Positions 45,238 to 54,522 of a stretch of 64,000 nucleotides of DNA are shown one piece after another. The stretch comes from Solirubrobacteraceae bacterium (GTDB lineage Bacteria; Actinomycetota; Thermoleophilia; Solirubrobacterales; Solirubrobacteraceae). Under the pieces are notes generated by a model that was not told where the DNA came from, did not search any database, and saw only the letters and a program-made list of their open reading frames with translations. The translations under genes were made by a program, and so were the position numbers. The first letter of the stretch is position 1; the number at the start of each line of letters is the position of its first letter. The stretch covers positions 1 to 64,000 of the forward strand of contig JAEMSV010000006.1 of NCBI GenBank assembly GCA_016462625.1. The letters run 5' to 3'.

Positions 45238-46596
45238 GTGGGTCCGTCCTCCCGTCCTCGCGCGCTGGTCCTCGCCAGCGAGCCTCTCGCCGTCCGCATG
45301 GCCGGACCCGCCATCCGCGCGCTCGAGCTCGCGCGCGCGCTCACGGCCGTCGCCGACGTGACGGTCGCCGCGCCGGAGGGCAGCCAGCCCGTCGATGGAA
45401 TGCGGGTGGAGATCGTCGCGCCGACCGAGCACCGGCGGACCCTCGAGCTCGCACGGTCCCACGACGTCGTCGTCGTGCAGCACGCCCCGCCGCAGCTGCT
45501 CCTCGCGCTCGCCCGTGAGGACGTGCGCCTCGTCTGTGACCTCTACACGCCGATCCTCCTGGAGGCGCTCGAGGCCGGGCGCGAGCGCGGCCCGCGGGCC
45601 CGGCGGATGATCCAGCGCCTCGCGACCCGCCAGACCGTCGCGGCGCTCGCCGTCGCCGATCTGGTCCTGTGCGCCAGCGAGCGCCAGCGCGACCTGTGGC
45701 TCGGCGCGATGACCGGCCGCGAGCTTCTCGACCTCCACGACTACGATGCGGATCCGTCGCTGCGCGGCCTCGTCGCGGTCGTCCCGTTCGGGATGTCCGC
45801 GGAGCCGCCGGTGCCCGCTCCGGCGCCGGTGATGAAGGGCGTGCTCCCGGGGATCGGCGCCGACGACCGCGTGCTGCTCTGGGGCGGCGGCATCTGGGAC
45901 TGGCTCGACGCGATCACGCCGATGCGCGCGGTCGCCCGGCTGCGCGAGCAGCGCGACGACGTCCACCTCGTGATCTTGGGCGGCAAGCGACCGGCCATCA
46001 GCGACGCCGACCGGATGGTCGCCCACGACGAGGCCGTGGCGTTCGCCCGCGACCAGGGGCTGCTCGGGACGTGCGTGCACGTCCACGACGGATGGGTGCC
46101 CTACGACGAGCGCGGCGGGTGGCTGCTGGAGTCCGACGTCGGCGTGACGGCGCACCGCGACCACGCGGAGACCCGCTTCGCCTTCCGGACCCGCGTGCTC
46201 GACTACCTGTGGGCCGGCCTGCCGGTCGTCGGGACCGAGGGCGACACGCTCATCGACCTCGCCGGCGAGGGTGGCGTGCCCGTCGGGGATGACGCGGCGT
46301 TCGCGGACGCGGTCGCCCGGGTGCTCGATCCGGGGCCGGGACGCGACGACGCCCTCGCCCGGGGGAACGCGTTGCGCGCCGATCTGACGTGGGACCGCGC
46401 CGCCGCACCGCTGCTGGACTTCGTGACCGACCTCGACGCGCGGCCGCGCCGACACCGCGACGTCGCCGCGGCGGCCCGGGCGACCATCGCGCAGTATCCG
46501 GGCACGCTCGTGCGCACCGTGCGCGACGAGGGCGCCTCCACCGCGGCACGACGCGTCGCGCGCAACGCCGCCCGGTTCGTGGGGAAGGGCCCGTGA
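45238..46596 (+). CDS. Family 4 (GT-B fold) glycosyltransferase
   Basis: 452 residues from GTG. N-terminal Rossmann half with RMAGPAIRALELARALTAVADVTVAAPEG (glycine-rich acceptor side), and the C-terminal donor half with RVLLWGGGIWDWLDAITPMRAVARLREQRDDVHLVILGG, WVPYDERGGWLLESDVGVTAHRDHAETRFAFRTRVLDYLWAGLPVVGTEGD: the GIW and EX7E-like positions are typical of GT4. The donor cannot be told. It is coupled to the GT-C-like gene by a four-base overlap. Confidence 0.85.
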   Translation: MGPSSRPRALVLASEPLAVRMAGPAIRALELARALTAVADVTVAAPEGSQPVDGMRVEIVAPTEHRRTLELARSHDVVVVQHAPPQLLLALAREDVRLVCDLYTPILLEALEAGRERGPRARRMIQRLATRQTVAALAVADLVLCASERQRDLWLGAMTGRELLDLHDYDADPSLRGLVAVVPFGMSAEPPVPAPAPVMKGVLPGIGADDRVLLWGGGIWDWLDAITPMRAVARLREQRDDVHLVILGGKRPAISDADRMVAHDEAVAFARDQGLLGTCVHVHDGWVPYDERGGWLLESDVGVTAHRDHAETRFAFRTRVLDYLWAGLPVVGTEGDTLIDLAGEGGVPVGDDAAFADAVARVLDPGPGRDDALARGNALRADLTWDRAAAPLLDFVTDLDARPRRHRDVAAAARATIAQYPGTLVRTVRDEGASTAARRVARNAARFVGKGP

Positions 46597-48251
46597 CCGC
46601 TGTTCCCGCTCCGACAACCGCGGCGCGCGGAGGCATGCTCGACCGCACGCTCGCCCGCGCCGGCCTCGACCGCGTCGAGGGCGCGCTGCTCGCCGCCCTC
46701 GCGCTGCTGTCCGTCGCCGTGCTCATCCCGCTACTGGCCAAGGGCCGGACGATCACGGGCGCCGACGGCCTGCTGGCCGCCGACCAGCTCCAGTACCTGA
46801 CCTGGATCCGCGAAGCGTCGCACCACCTGCTGATCGGCAACCTGTTCGACCTCGCCCCCGGCGATCGGCCGTTCCTGCACCCGCTGTTCGCGATCTCGGG
46901 CGGGCTCGTCGCGCTCGGGTTCTCGCTTCCGGTCGCCTACCTGGCGCTGTGGAAGCCGGTCGCCGTTCTCGTGCTGTTCTTCGGCACCCAGCGGTACGTC
47001 CGGCGGTTCCTGCCCGAGACCGGACCGCGCCACACCGCGCTCGTCCTTGCGCTGTTCGGCGTGATGCCGGCGAGTTGGATCGTCGCCTTCTCCGGCTGGG
47101 GCGGCAAGCCCCGCGAGTACTCGTTCGACTTCATCAGCGGCGAGATGTTCTCCGGCGGCTGGCTCTGGGGCTACCTGCCGACGGCCATCGCGGTCGGGCT
47201 GGTGCCGCTCGTCCTCCTGGGCGTGGAACGCTGGCGCCGCGACGAGTCCCGGGCCATGCCGTGGCTCACCGCGGCCGGTGCGCTGCTCGTGTGCTGGCTG
47301 CAGCCGTGGCAGGGCGCCGAGCTCGGCTTGATCCTCGTCGGCGTCGAAGCCTGGCGCTGGCGGCGCGACGGCGAGCGCCCGCGGCTCGGACTGATCGCGG
47401 TGCTCGGCGGCATCGCGATCCCGGCGTTCTACTACCTCGCGCTCTCGCACTTCGACCCCGCGTGGGAGCTGGCCGGAGAGGCGAACGCGCGCGGCGCGAT
47501 GGAGGCGTGGCGCTGGCCGTGGTGGGCGATCGTCCTCGTGCTCCTGCCGCTCGCGGTCCCCGCAGCGCTGGCGTATCTGAAGATCCCCGCAACCAGCTGG
47601 CAGGACCAGGCGGTGCGAATCTGGCCCTTCGCGATCCTCGCCGTGTACCTGCTCCCGGTCGGCACGTTCCCCTACCACGCGTTCCAGGGTCTGGCGATCC
47701 CGCTGGCGATCCTCGCCGTGCAGGGCTCGCTCACGGTCTGGAGAACGCCCAAGCCCGCGATCGTCGTCGGACTCCTGCTGCTGATGACGGTCCCCGGAAT
47801 CGCGCACAAGCTCGACGTCGCGCGCAACAGCATCCAGTCCGCCGGCGATCCGTACTGGATCTTCGACGGCGAGCGGGCGGCGATGCGTGCGCTCGAGGAC
47901 GACCCGCGGCCGGGCGGTGTGCTCGGTGCCTCGTATGCCGGCTACATGCTGCCGGCGTACACCGGCCGGGAGACCTACGTCGGCGCGATGTCGTGGTCGC
48001 CGGACTGGACCGAGCGCCAGCGCCCGGCCAACGCGCTGGTCGAGGGCCGCCTCACCGGCCAGGAGGCGCGGGACTTCGTGACGTCGACCAACGCCCGGTT
48101 CGTCTTCGTCGACTGCCGCCCGAACCTCGCCGAGCTCACCGAGACGCTCGGCCCGCTGCTGGAGGCCAAGCGTCAGTACGGCTGCGCGACGGTGTACGAG
48201 CTGAAGGCCCGGCCCGAGATGGCCCGGGCCGCCGGCGCGCCCGACGCCTGA
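46593..48251 (+). CDS. GT-C-like polytopic membrane protein (paralogue of 39046)
   Basis: 552 residues from a GTG overlapping the GT4 stop. About 11-12 helices; outer loop TITGADGLLAADQLQYLTWIREASHHLLIGNLFDLAPGDRPFLHPL and the C-terminal PAYTGRETYVGAMSWSPDWTERQRPAN with FVFVDCRPN match the paralogue at 39046-40623 block by block. The repeated SPD.xxR block after YTGRETY may mark an outward catalytic or recognition site. Ends with QYGCATVYEL, as the paralogue ends with RFGCATVYRV. The stop lies four bases from the convergent gene. Confidence 0.75.
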   Translation: MTAVPAPTTAARGGMLDRTLARAGLDRVEGALLAALALLSVAVLIPLLAKGRTITGADGLLAADQLQYLTWIREASHHLLIGNLFDLAPGDRPFLHPLFAISGGLVALGFSLPVAYLALWKPVAVLVLFFGTQRYVRRFLPETGPRHTALVLALFGVMPASWIVAFSGWGGKPREYSFDFISGEMFSGGWLWGYLPTAIAVGLVPLVLLGVERWRRDESRAMPWLTAAGALLVCWLQPWQGAELGLILVGVEAWRWRRDGERPRLGLIAVLGGIAIPAFYYLALSHFDPAWELAGEANARGAMEAWRWPWWAIVLVLLPLAVPAALAYLKIPATSWQDQAVRIWPFAILAVYLLPVGTFPYHAFQGLAIPLAILAVQGSLTVWRTPKPAIVVGLLLLMTVPGIAHKLDVARNSIQSAGDPYWIFDGERAAMRALEDDPRPGGVLGASYAGYMLPAYTGRETYVGAMSWSPDWTERQRPANALVEGRLTGQEARDFVTSTNARFVFVDCRPNLAELTETLGPLLEAKRQYGCATVYELKARPEMARAAGAPDA

Positions 48252-48255
48252 GCGG

Positions 48256-51200
48256 CTAGCGCTTCTTCTTCCTGGGCGCGACGCCGACCTTCGCGGTCGC
48301 GACCTTCGCGTCCTTGCCCGCCCGGTCGTAGCCGACCACCCGCACCGTGCCGGTCACCGTCCGCGCAACGCCCTTGAGCGTGTACGACCGCTTCTTGGCG
48401 CCGAGGACGACGAACTCGCGGGTGCCGTCTCCGAGCTTGATCAGCAGCTCCTGGCGGACGACCGCGCGGCCCGGCGTCCAGGTGACGCGAACGGTCGTCC
48501 CGCGATGCGATGCCTTCAGCCGGCGTGCCGTTCCGGCACTCCGGGGTGACGGCGCGGTGAACGTCGCGACCCGCAGCCGCGCCGCCGGAAGCCCGCCGCG
48601 GTCGACGATGGCGTAGACCGTCCGCGTGCCGCCTGGCCCGTACTTCGGCGTGAAGCGCAGCGTGCCGGACTTCGCGCTCTGCTTCGCGGTGCCGAGCCGC
48701 TGGACCGTGCCCTTGCCCTCAGCGACGAACGTCACGTCCTCGCCCTCGACGACCGAGGGGCGCTGCCAGCGCAGCTCGCGCTTGGCCCCGGCGCGCTTGA
48801 CCGAGCCGCGCACCGCGGGAGGGGGCGCGTCACGGGCGAGATCGATCTTGGTCACGCCCGGGCTGCCCTCCAGCGGCGCGATCGTCCAGTTGCCCTGCTG
48901 CGGCTTCGGGACGGCGAACCCGAGCGTGCCGTCGGCGGCATCGCGGTAGGACAGGTGCGTTGGGAACCGCTGCGCGCCCTTGGCCGCCGGCTCGTAGCGC
49001 CGCCCGTCGGGCGCGACCAGCGCCGCCAGCGGCGCGCCGCCGGCGCCGGTGAGGTTCACGTTCAGCTGCTTGAGGCCCCCGCCGACCCGGAAGCCGTTCG
49101 CCTGGGCGGCCTTCGCCGACAGGGGTGACGCGATCGCGTACGGCGCCGTATCGCAGCCCTTGAACATGAAGTCGATGTCCGTGATCGGATCGCTCCAGTA
49201 GTGGCCCGCGCCGACGCTGACGGTCGCGTCGACCGGCTCGTCGATCCCGAACTCGGCGCACGCGGCGACGCCCTTGGACGACAGCACCGCCGACCCACTC
49301 GTCGTCGCGATGCCCCAGCAGACCTTCGCGGCCGCGCTGAGGCTGAACGCGAACGACTTCGACGCCGTGAGGTAGCCGTCGAACTTCGCGCCGGCGCCGA
49401 TGCCGTCGTCGCCGCCCCCGCCCGGATCGCAGTTGCCGATCTGCGCGCTCGCCCCGAACCCGATGTCGAGCGGGTACCGGTACTTCAGATAGCCCTGGCC
49501 CAGCTTGTACCCGAAGACGTACACCGGACCGAGCGCGTCGATCTTGAACGGGTCGGAGAGGGTCACCGTCACGGTGCCGTACTGCTCCGCCGGCGGACCG
49601 GACTCGTCGAGACGGCCGACCGACACGATGTTGCCGACGGGCCCGCCCTGCAGGATGGTCTGCCCCTGGATCGTGAGGTCGGGCTTCGTCTTCAGCTCCA
49701 AGCCGAGGAACGGCATGAACAGGTACGGCGGGTAGAGCTTCTTCCCCGGCGAGGCGAAGCGGCCGAAGACGCGCAGGTAGGTCAGCTCGCCGTCGACGAC
49801 CTCCAGCGTGCCGCCGTACGTGTCACCGCCACCCGCGGGCGGCTGCCACTCGATCTCGCCGCGCCACGTCGGCGGGTCGGCGATGTAGTCGAACTTCAGC
49901 TTCTTGAATCCGTAGGGCAGCGGCGACGCGTTCGCGGTCAGCCCGTCGAGCCGCAGCCCGACCCCGTTGTTCGTCTTCAGCGTGATGTCCGCCGTGACGA
50001 CATCGAACGGAGACGGCAGCGTCATGTGCGTCTTCAGGCGGCCCTCGTTCTTGATGAACACGAGCTGCGTGTCGCCGACGATCTCCAGCCCGGCGAGCTC
50101 GCCGCCGTAGCCCGCCTTGTCGAGGTCGAGGATCCCGCCGGCCTTGTACTCGCCGCTCGCCGGGAAGGTCCAGGTCCGCTCGCCCTTGGCGAGGGTCAGC
50201 TGCCCGGCGGTGACCACGGTGCCCGCGGGCAGCTCGACCGTCCGCGCCTTCGTGTCGATCTTGACCGTCTTGCCCTTGGGATCGACCTTCACGCCGTTCG
50301 TCAGGAACGCCGCCTTGATCGTGAGCTTCGTCCCGTCTCCGGCAAAGCAGTCCGTCAGCGCGACGAGCTGCGCGATGCCGAGGACCGGCGCCTTCGGACA
50401 GGTCGGCTTGGCCGGCGGAGGCGTACCCGGCGGGCTGCCAGCCGGAGGATCGGGCGGGAACGTGCCCGGGCCACCGATGTTGGCGACGCGGATCCACCCG
50501 TTGGCGCCGGTGTTGCTGACCTCCCATGCCGCGGCGCCCGCCGCGCCGAGGCCGGCCGCCGATCGGAGGTGCGTCACCGAGTCATTGACCTCGAGGACCT
50601 GCGGCTTCGTCGGCCATGTCGTGCCGTCGGCCGAGCTCAGGTAGCGCAGCTGGCGGTTCCCGTTCTCGAACGTCGAGAGGTAGAAGAGGTGGACGTTCGA
50701 GGCTGCGTCGAGGTCGACGAACGGGTTGAAGGCGCCGGGCAGGGTCGGGTTGACCGTGATCGCGCCGCCCCAGCCGTTGGAGGCCGCGTCGTACCGGCGG
50801 ACGACCAGCGGGTTGACCGTCGACTCGCCCTCGAACCCGGCCGCGATGATCGGGGCCAGCCCGTTGGAGCCGAGATCGGCCTCGGCGACGATCCCCGCCT
50901 GCGTCTTCTCCGGCGTCCAGTTCCCGGCGACGTTCGGATCGGCGTTGCCGGAGAGCTTGCGGAAGCGGATCGCGCCCTCGCGGCCGATGTCCCGGGAGGC
51001 GAGCAGGATGCTGTCGCCGCTGATGGACGCCAGCTGCGCGTTCAGCGTGTTGTCCGACAGCATGCTCGTCGCCTTCGCCGCGGTCGAGCCGCCGTTGATC
51101 GGTGCGCCCTGGACGTTCACGTTCGGGTAGTCGGAGAACGTCGTGATCCGGAACGCCCCCGGTCCGAAGACGGCGCTGCCGAGATCGCCCTCTTGGTTCG

Positions 51201-51591
51201 TCGCGATCGTGGTCAACGCGCTCCAGGTCAGCCCCTGGTCCGCCGACTTCGAGATGCGCGTGCCGAGCGGCGCGCCGATGAACGAGCGCTGGACGACCAG
51301 GATGATCTCGCCCGTGCCAGGATCACGCAGAATTGAGACGTCGCTGGACTGCCCGTTGAGGACGAAGGTCTTTGCGCGGTCGCATCCGTCGGCGTTCAGC
51401 GCGATCCGGCACACGTGCGCCCGGGTCGTGTTGACGTCCACGGCCTCGTGCCACGCGACGTAGGCGGTGCCGTCCGGATCGGAGACGACCTCCGGGTCGT
51501 TGCCGACACCGACGGTGAAGGTTGCGGCCTGGGCCGTGGCGGGTGCGAGCAGGAGCGCGCACACGGCGAGCGCCAAGAACCAGATCTTCAT
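48256..51591 (-). CDS. Large secreted modular protein with Asp-box repeat, function unknown
   Basis: 1111 residues. Signal peptide 1-22 (cleavage after AQA). Residues 25-370 alternate short beta strands and include an Asp-box (SADQGLTW, 116-123), as in sialidase-type beta-propellers. A proline-rich linker (PPDPPAGSPPGTPPPAKP, about 380-397) leads to a long beta-rich region (about 400-800) with several YKAGGILDLDKAGYGGEL-type turns and four cysteines, then Ig/Fn3-like segments and the end APRKKKR. No enzyme motif is recognised. It may bind or cleave envelope glycans; it has its own leaderless-type promoter. Confidence 0.75.
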   Translation of the reverse strand: MKIWFLALAVCALLLAPATAQAATFTVGVGNDPEVVSDPDGTAYVAWHEAVDVNTTRAHVCRIALNADGCDRAKTFVLNGQSSDVSILRDPGTGEIILVVQRSFIGAPLGTRISKSADQGLTWSALTTIATNQEGDLGSAVFGPGAFRITTFSDYPNVNVQGAPINGGSTAAKATSMLSDNTLNAQLASISGDSILLASRDIGREGAIRFRKLSGNADPNVAGNWTPEKTQAGIVAEADLGSNGLAPIIAAGFEGESTVNPLVVRRYDAASNGWGGAITVNPTLPGAFNPFVDLDAASNVHLFYLSTFENGNRQLRYLSSADGTTWPTKPQVLEVNDSVTHLRSAAGLGAAGAAAWEVSNTGANGWIRVANIGGPGTFPPDPPAGSPPGTPPPAKPTCPKAPVLGIAQLVALTDCFAGDGTKLTIKAAFLTNGVKVDPKGKTVKIDTKARTVELPAGTVVTAGQLTLAKGERTWTFPASGEYKAGGILDLDKAGYGGELAGLEIVGDTQLVFIKNEGRLKTHMTLPSPFDVVTADITLKTNNGVGLRLDGLTANASPLPYGFKKLKFDYIADPPTWRGEIEWQPPAGGGDTYGGTLEVVDGELTYLRVFGRFASPGKKLYPPYLFMPFLGLELKTKPDLTIQGQTILQGGPVGNIVSVGRLDESGPPAEQYGTVTVTLSDPFKIDALGPVYVFGYKLGQGYLKYRYPLDIGFGASAQIGNCDPGGGGDDGIGAGAKFDGYLTASKSFAFSLSAAAKVCWGIATTSGSAVLSSKGVAACAEFGIDEPVDATVSVGAGHYWSDPITDIDFMFKGCDTAPYAIASPLSAKAAQANGFRVGGGLKQLNVNLTGAGGAPLAALVAPDGRRYEPAAKGAQRFPTHLSYRDAADGTLGFAVPKPQQGNWTIAPLEGSPGVTKIDLARDAPPPAVRGSVKRAGAKRELRWQRPSVVEGEDVTFVAEGKGTVQRLGTAKQSAKSGTLRFTPKYGPGGTRTVYAIVDRGGLPAARLRVATFTAPSPRSAGTARRLKASHRGTTVRVTWTPGRAVVRQELLIKLGDGTREFVVLGAKKRSYTLKGVARTVTGTVRVVGYDRAGKDAKVATAKVGVAPRKKKR

Positions 51592-51597
51592 GTCCGA

Positions 51598-51603
51598 AAT
51601 CTA
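51598..51603 (-). promoter_or_regulatory. -10 box of a leaderless promoter for the 1111-residue secreted protein
   Basis: TAGATT on the minus strand, six bases, ATG 51591. Confidence 0.5.
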
Positions 51604-51608
51604 TTCGG

Positions 51609-52454
51609 TTAATCGGCGCACGGAGCCGGATGTTCGGGCACCCGGGTGAGCCCGATGTCCGACACGAACGGCAGCGCCCCCGCGGCACACGCCCGTGCGA
51701 CCGAACGCAGCGCGAGCGGCGTGTCCGCGCTGCGCGTGTAATCCGTCGCCGTCACGAGCAGCCCCCGCCGCCGCATGGCGCGCAGCTCTGCGAGCGCCGT
51801 GCGCGACTGCACCCCGGGGACACCGTGATACCGGTTGCCGTCCCAGGTCGAGGTGACGTCCTCGCGGTTCCACGCGTCGAGCGCAGAGACGATCGGGCCG
51901 ATCGCGTGCGCGCCGTTCTGCGCCATGAGCACCCGGTTCGGCTGTGCGTGCACCAGCACCGAGAGCCGCCGGACGAGCGCGAACATCCCGGCCGTCTGCT
52001 TGGGATGCGTCTCGATCATGTCGACGTTGTCGAGGAACAAGCCGTCGTAGCCCTTGCTGAGCATGTCGGGCGCGACGGTTCCGGCGATGAGATCGCGGAA
52101 ACCCTTCTTCGCCGGCGTGGAGTACCGCTCGCCCGTCCACCCGGCGACCGGCTCGAGCCGGTACGGGATGGACTTGGGCGCCCACGAGCGCCACCGCTCG
52201 ATGCTGCCGACGCTCAGGTAGCCGAGGACCCGGACTCCGGCGCCGTGCAGCGCGGAGACCTGTTCGGCGGTCGCCTCCTCGCCGTCGACGACCACGAGGT
52301 CGTACGCGCCGAACTTGGCCGCCATGTCCCCCCGGAGGGTGCCGTTTCCGAGTGCGAGCGCGAAGGTCTGCACGCCGTCCAGCGGCCCTGCCGAGGCCGG
52401 CGCCGCGAGCGCCAGAGAGGCGATCAACGCCAGGATCAAGACAGCCGGTCTCAT
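51609..52454 (-). CDS. Secreted GH114-like (endo-alpha-1,4-polygalactosaminidase type) protein
   Basis: 281 residues from ATG 52454 (a GTG three bases earlier is possible). Signal peptide about 1-23. The barrel has YDLVVVDGEEATAEQVSALHGAGVRVLGYLSVGSIERWRSWAP and GYDGLFLDNVDMIETHP, with acidic residues at strand ends as in the GH114/TM1410 family; relatives hydrolyse galactosamine-rich exopolysaccharides. Such an enzyme fits a glycan cluster, for editing or release of its product. TAGTCT lies exactly six bases before the ATG. Confidence 0.8.
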   Translation of the reverse strand: MRPAVLILALIASLALAAPASAGPLDGVQTFALALGNGTLRGDMAAKFGAYDLVVVDGEEATAEQVSALHGAGVRVLGYLSVGSIERWRSWAPKSIPYRLEPVAGWTGERYSTPAKKGFRDLIAGTVAPDMLSKGYDGLFLDNVDMIETHPKQTAGMFALVRRLSVLVHAQPNRVLMAQNGAHAIGPIVSALDAWNREDVTSTWDGNRYHGVPGVQSRTALAELRAMRRRGLLVTATDYTRSADTPLALRSVARACAAGALPFVSDIGLTRVPEHPAPCAD

Positions 52455-52460
52455 CACTCC

Positions 52461-52466
52461 AGACTA
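52461..52466 (-). promoter_or_regulatory. -10 box of a leaderless promoter for the GH114-like gene
   Basis: TAGTCT on the minus strand, six bases, ATG 52454; supports the ATG over the GTG at 52457. Confidence 0.5.
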
Positions 52467-52515
52467 GGTACTCGGCAGCATCGCCCTTCTGGTGTACTTC
52501 GAACCAGTCCGAAGA

Positions 52516-52519
52516 GGAG
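52516..52519 (+). promoter_or_regulatory. Ribosome binding site deciding the GMC oxidoreductase start
   Basis: GGAG inside AGAGGAGAG, eight bases before GTG 52528. It favours this start over the in-frame GTG 52492. Confidence 0.6.
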
Positions 52520-52527
52520 AGTGGGAC

Positions 52528-54522
52528 GTGGCGACATCGCCTGCGGTTGTGCTGTCGGAGATCCAGCAGGACACGCTGACGCGGCTGTGCGACACCTTCG
52601 TGCCGTCCGTCGAGCGCGAGGACGACCCGACGGGGTTCTGGGGGCGCGCCGCGTCCGACCTGACGATCCCCACGCTGATCGCCGAGCAGCTCGCGGCCGG
52701 CGGGGACGAGGTCATGCTCGCGGGAGTGCGGGCCCTGCTCGACGGCCTGCATACGCAGGGCTTCGACGAGCTCGACGCCCCGAGTCGCGAGACGATGCTG
52801 CTCGCGCTGATGGAGGCGGACATGGACGCGCTCGCCGGGCTCAGCGCGCTCCGCGGCCTCACGATGCTGCTGTTCTACGGCATCCCGATCCCGGCGCCCG
52901 ACGGCACCGTCTCGAACCCGAACTGGGCGGCGGTCGGCTACCCGGGCCCGCGGCAGGCGCCGCCGACCCCTGAGCAAGCGCCGAAGACCATCGGCGTGCT
53001 GCGTCCCGACGGCGACGAGCTGGTCCTGACCGCGGACGTCGTGATCGTCGGATCGGGCGCCGGCGGCGGGGTCATCGCCGGGCAGCTGGCCCAGGCGGGC
53101 AAGGACGTCGTCGTCCTCGAGGCCGGCGGCTACTTCAACGAGAGCGACTTCAACGGGCTCGAGCTGTGGGCTTACGAGCACCTCTACCGCGGCGGCGGGA
53201 TCACCCAGACGGCGGAGGGCACGATCGCGCTCCTCGCGGGCTCCTGCCTGGGTGGCGGCACGACCGTGAATTGGACGAACTGCCTGCGGACCCGGCCCGC
53301 TGTGCGTGAGCAGTGGGAGTCCGAGTTCGGATTGGAGGGGCTGACCGGCTCCGACTACGACCGCCACCTCGACGCCGTCTGGGAGCGCGCGGGCGTCAAC
53401 GACAGCTGCTCGGACTTCAACGGGCCGACGAAGCGCCTGCAGGAGGCGTGCAAGCAGGCCGGGATCGCGTTCAAGACGATCACCCGCAACAGCGACCCGT
53501 CGACGTACGACGCGGACGCCGCCGGGCTGCTTGGCTTCGGCGACGCGACCGGCTCGAAGCAGGGCACGATGAAGACCTGGCTGCAGGACGCCTCCGACGC
53601 GGGCGCGCGGTTCGTTGTCGGCTGCCGGGCCGAGACGATCGTCACCGAGGGCGGGCGCGCCGCCGGCGTGCAGGCGACCGCCACGAGCGAGGACGGCCGC
53701 ACGACGCGCGTCGTCGTGCGCGCTCCCCAGGTCGTCTGCGCCGCTGGCGCGCTGGAGACCCCGGCGCTGCTGCTGCGCTCGGGCATCGGCGGTCCGGCGG
53801 TCGGCGACTACCTGCGTCTGCACCCCGCGACCGGCGTTTCCGGCATCTACGCCGAGCCCCAGCAGGCCTGGTGGGGCGCTCCGCAGACCGCGCTGTCCGA
53901 CGAGTACGCCGACCTCGATGACGGCTACGGCTTCCTCATCGAGACATCGCTGCAGGCCCCCGCGCTCGGCTCGACGGCGACGCCGTGGACGTCAGGCGAG
54001 GGCCACAAGGAGTTGATGGCCAAGGGCGCGGAGAACTCCGCGTTCGTGATGCTCATCCGCGACCGCGGCCACGGCAAGGTCACGATCGACCAGGCCGGCA
54101 ACGCGGTGCACAGCTACGCGATCACCGACCCGGTCGACGACCGCCACTTCCGGGGCGGCATCGCCGAGCTGATCCGCCTGCAGGAGCTCGCCGGCGCGGA
54201 GGAGATCATCACCTACCACCGCCACGAGACCCGGTGGCAGCGCAACGGCAGCGAATCGCTCGAGGAGTTCATCCGGCGGGCGGCCACCAGCTCGATCGGG
54301 CCGTTCGACCACGGCACGTTCGCCCTGCATCAGATGGGCTCGGCGCGGATGGGCAACGACCCGGCGACGAGCGTGGCCGGTCCGTGGGGCGAGCTGCACG
54401 ACACGCCCGGCGTGTGGATCGGCGACGCGTCCGCGTTCCCGACGGCCTCGGGCACCAATCCGATGATCACGGTCATGGCGCTCGCCCACCGCACCGCGGA
54501 CGCGATGCGCGCAGCGAGCTGA
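52528..54522 (+). CDS. GMC-family FAD oxidoreductase with N-terminal gluconate-2-dehydrogenase-subunit-3-like region
   Basis: 664 residues. The first 130 residues are helical and resemble the gluconate-2-dehydrogenase subunit 3 type domain. The FAD fold starts with VVIVGSGAGGGVIAGQLAQAGKDVVVLEAGG (about 172-202), continues with SCLGGGTTVNWTN and CAAGALETPALLL, and ends with LHQMGSARMGNDP and DASAFPTASGTNPMITVMALAHRTAD containing the catalytic His and Asn of GMC enzymes. GMC relatives oxidise long-chain alcohols, cholesterol or glucose. The stop abuts the convergent RfbH-like stop with no gap. Confidence 0.9.
   Translation: MATSPAVVLSEIQQDTLTRLCDTFVPSVEREDDPTGFWGRAASDLTIPTLIAEQLAAGGDEVMLAGVRALLDGLHTQGFDELDAPSRETMLLALMEADMDALAGLSALRGLTMLLFYGIPIPAPDGTVSNPNWAAVGYPGPRQAPPTPEQAPKTIGVLRPDGDELVLTADVVIVGSGAGGGVIAGQLAQAGKDVVVLEAGGYFNESDFNGLELWAYEHLYRGGGITQTAEGTIALLAGSCLGGGTTVNWTNCLRTRPAVREQWESEFGLEGLTGSDYDRHLDAVWERAGVNDSCSDFNGPTKRLQEACKQAGIAFKTITRNSDPSTYDADAAGLLGFGDATGSKQGTMKTWLQDASDAGARFVVGCRAETIVTEGGRAAGVQATATSEDGRTTRVVVRAPQVVCAAGALETPALLLRSGIGGPAVGDYLRLHPATGVSGIYAEPQQAWWGAPQTALSDEYADLDDGYGFLIETSLQAPALGSTATPWTSGEGHKELMAKGAENSAFVMLIRDRGHGKVTIDQAGNAVHSYAITDPVDDRHFRGGIAELIRLQELAGAEEIITYHRHETRWQRNGSESLEEFIRRAATSSIGPFDHGTFALHQMGSARMGNDPATSVAGPWGELHDTPGVWIGDASAFPTASGTNPMITVMALAHRTADAMRAAS

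Noticed and set aside
52492..52527. Earlier GTG start for the GMC oxidoreductase
   Set aside because: It would add 12 residues with no ribosome binding site, while GTG 52528 has GGAG at eight bases.
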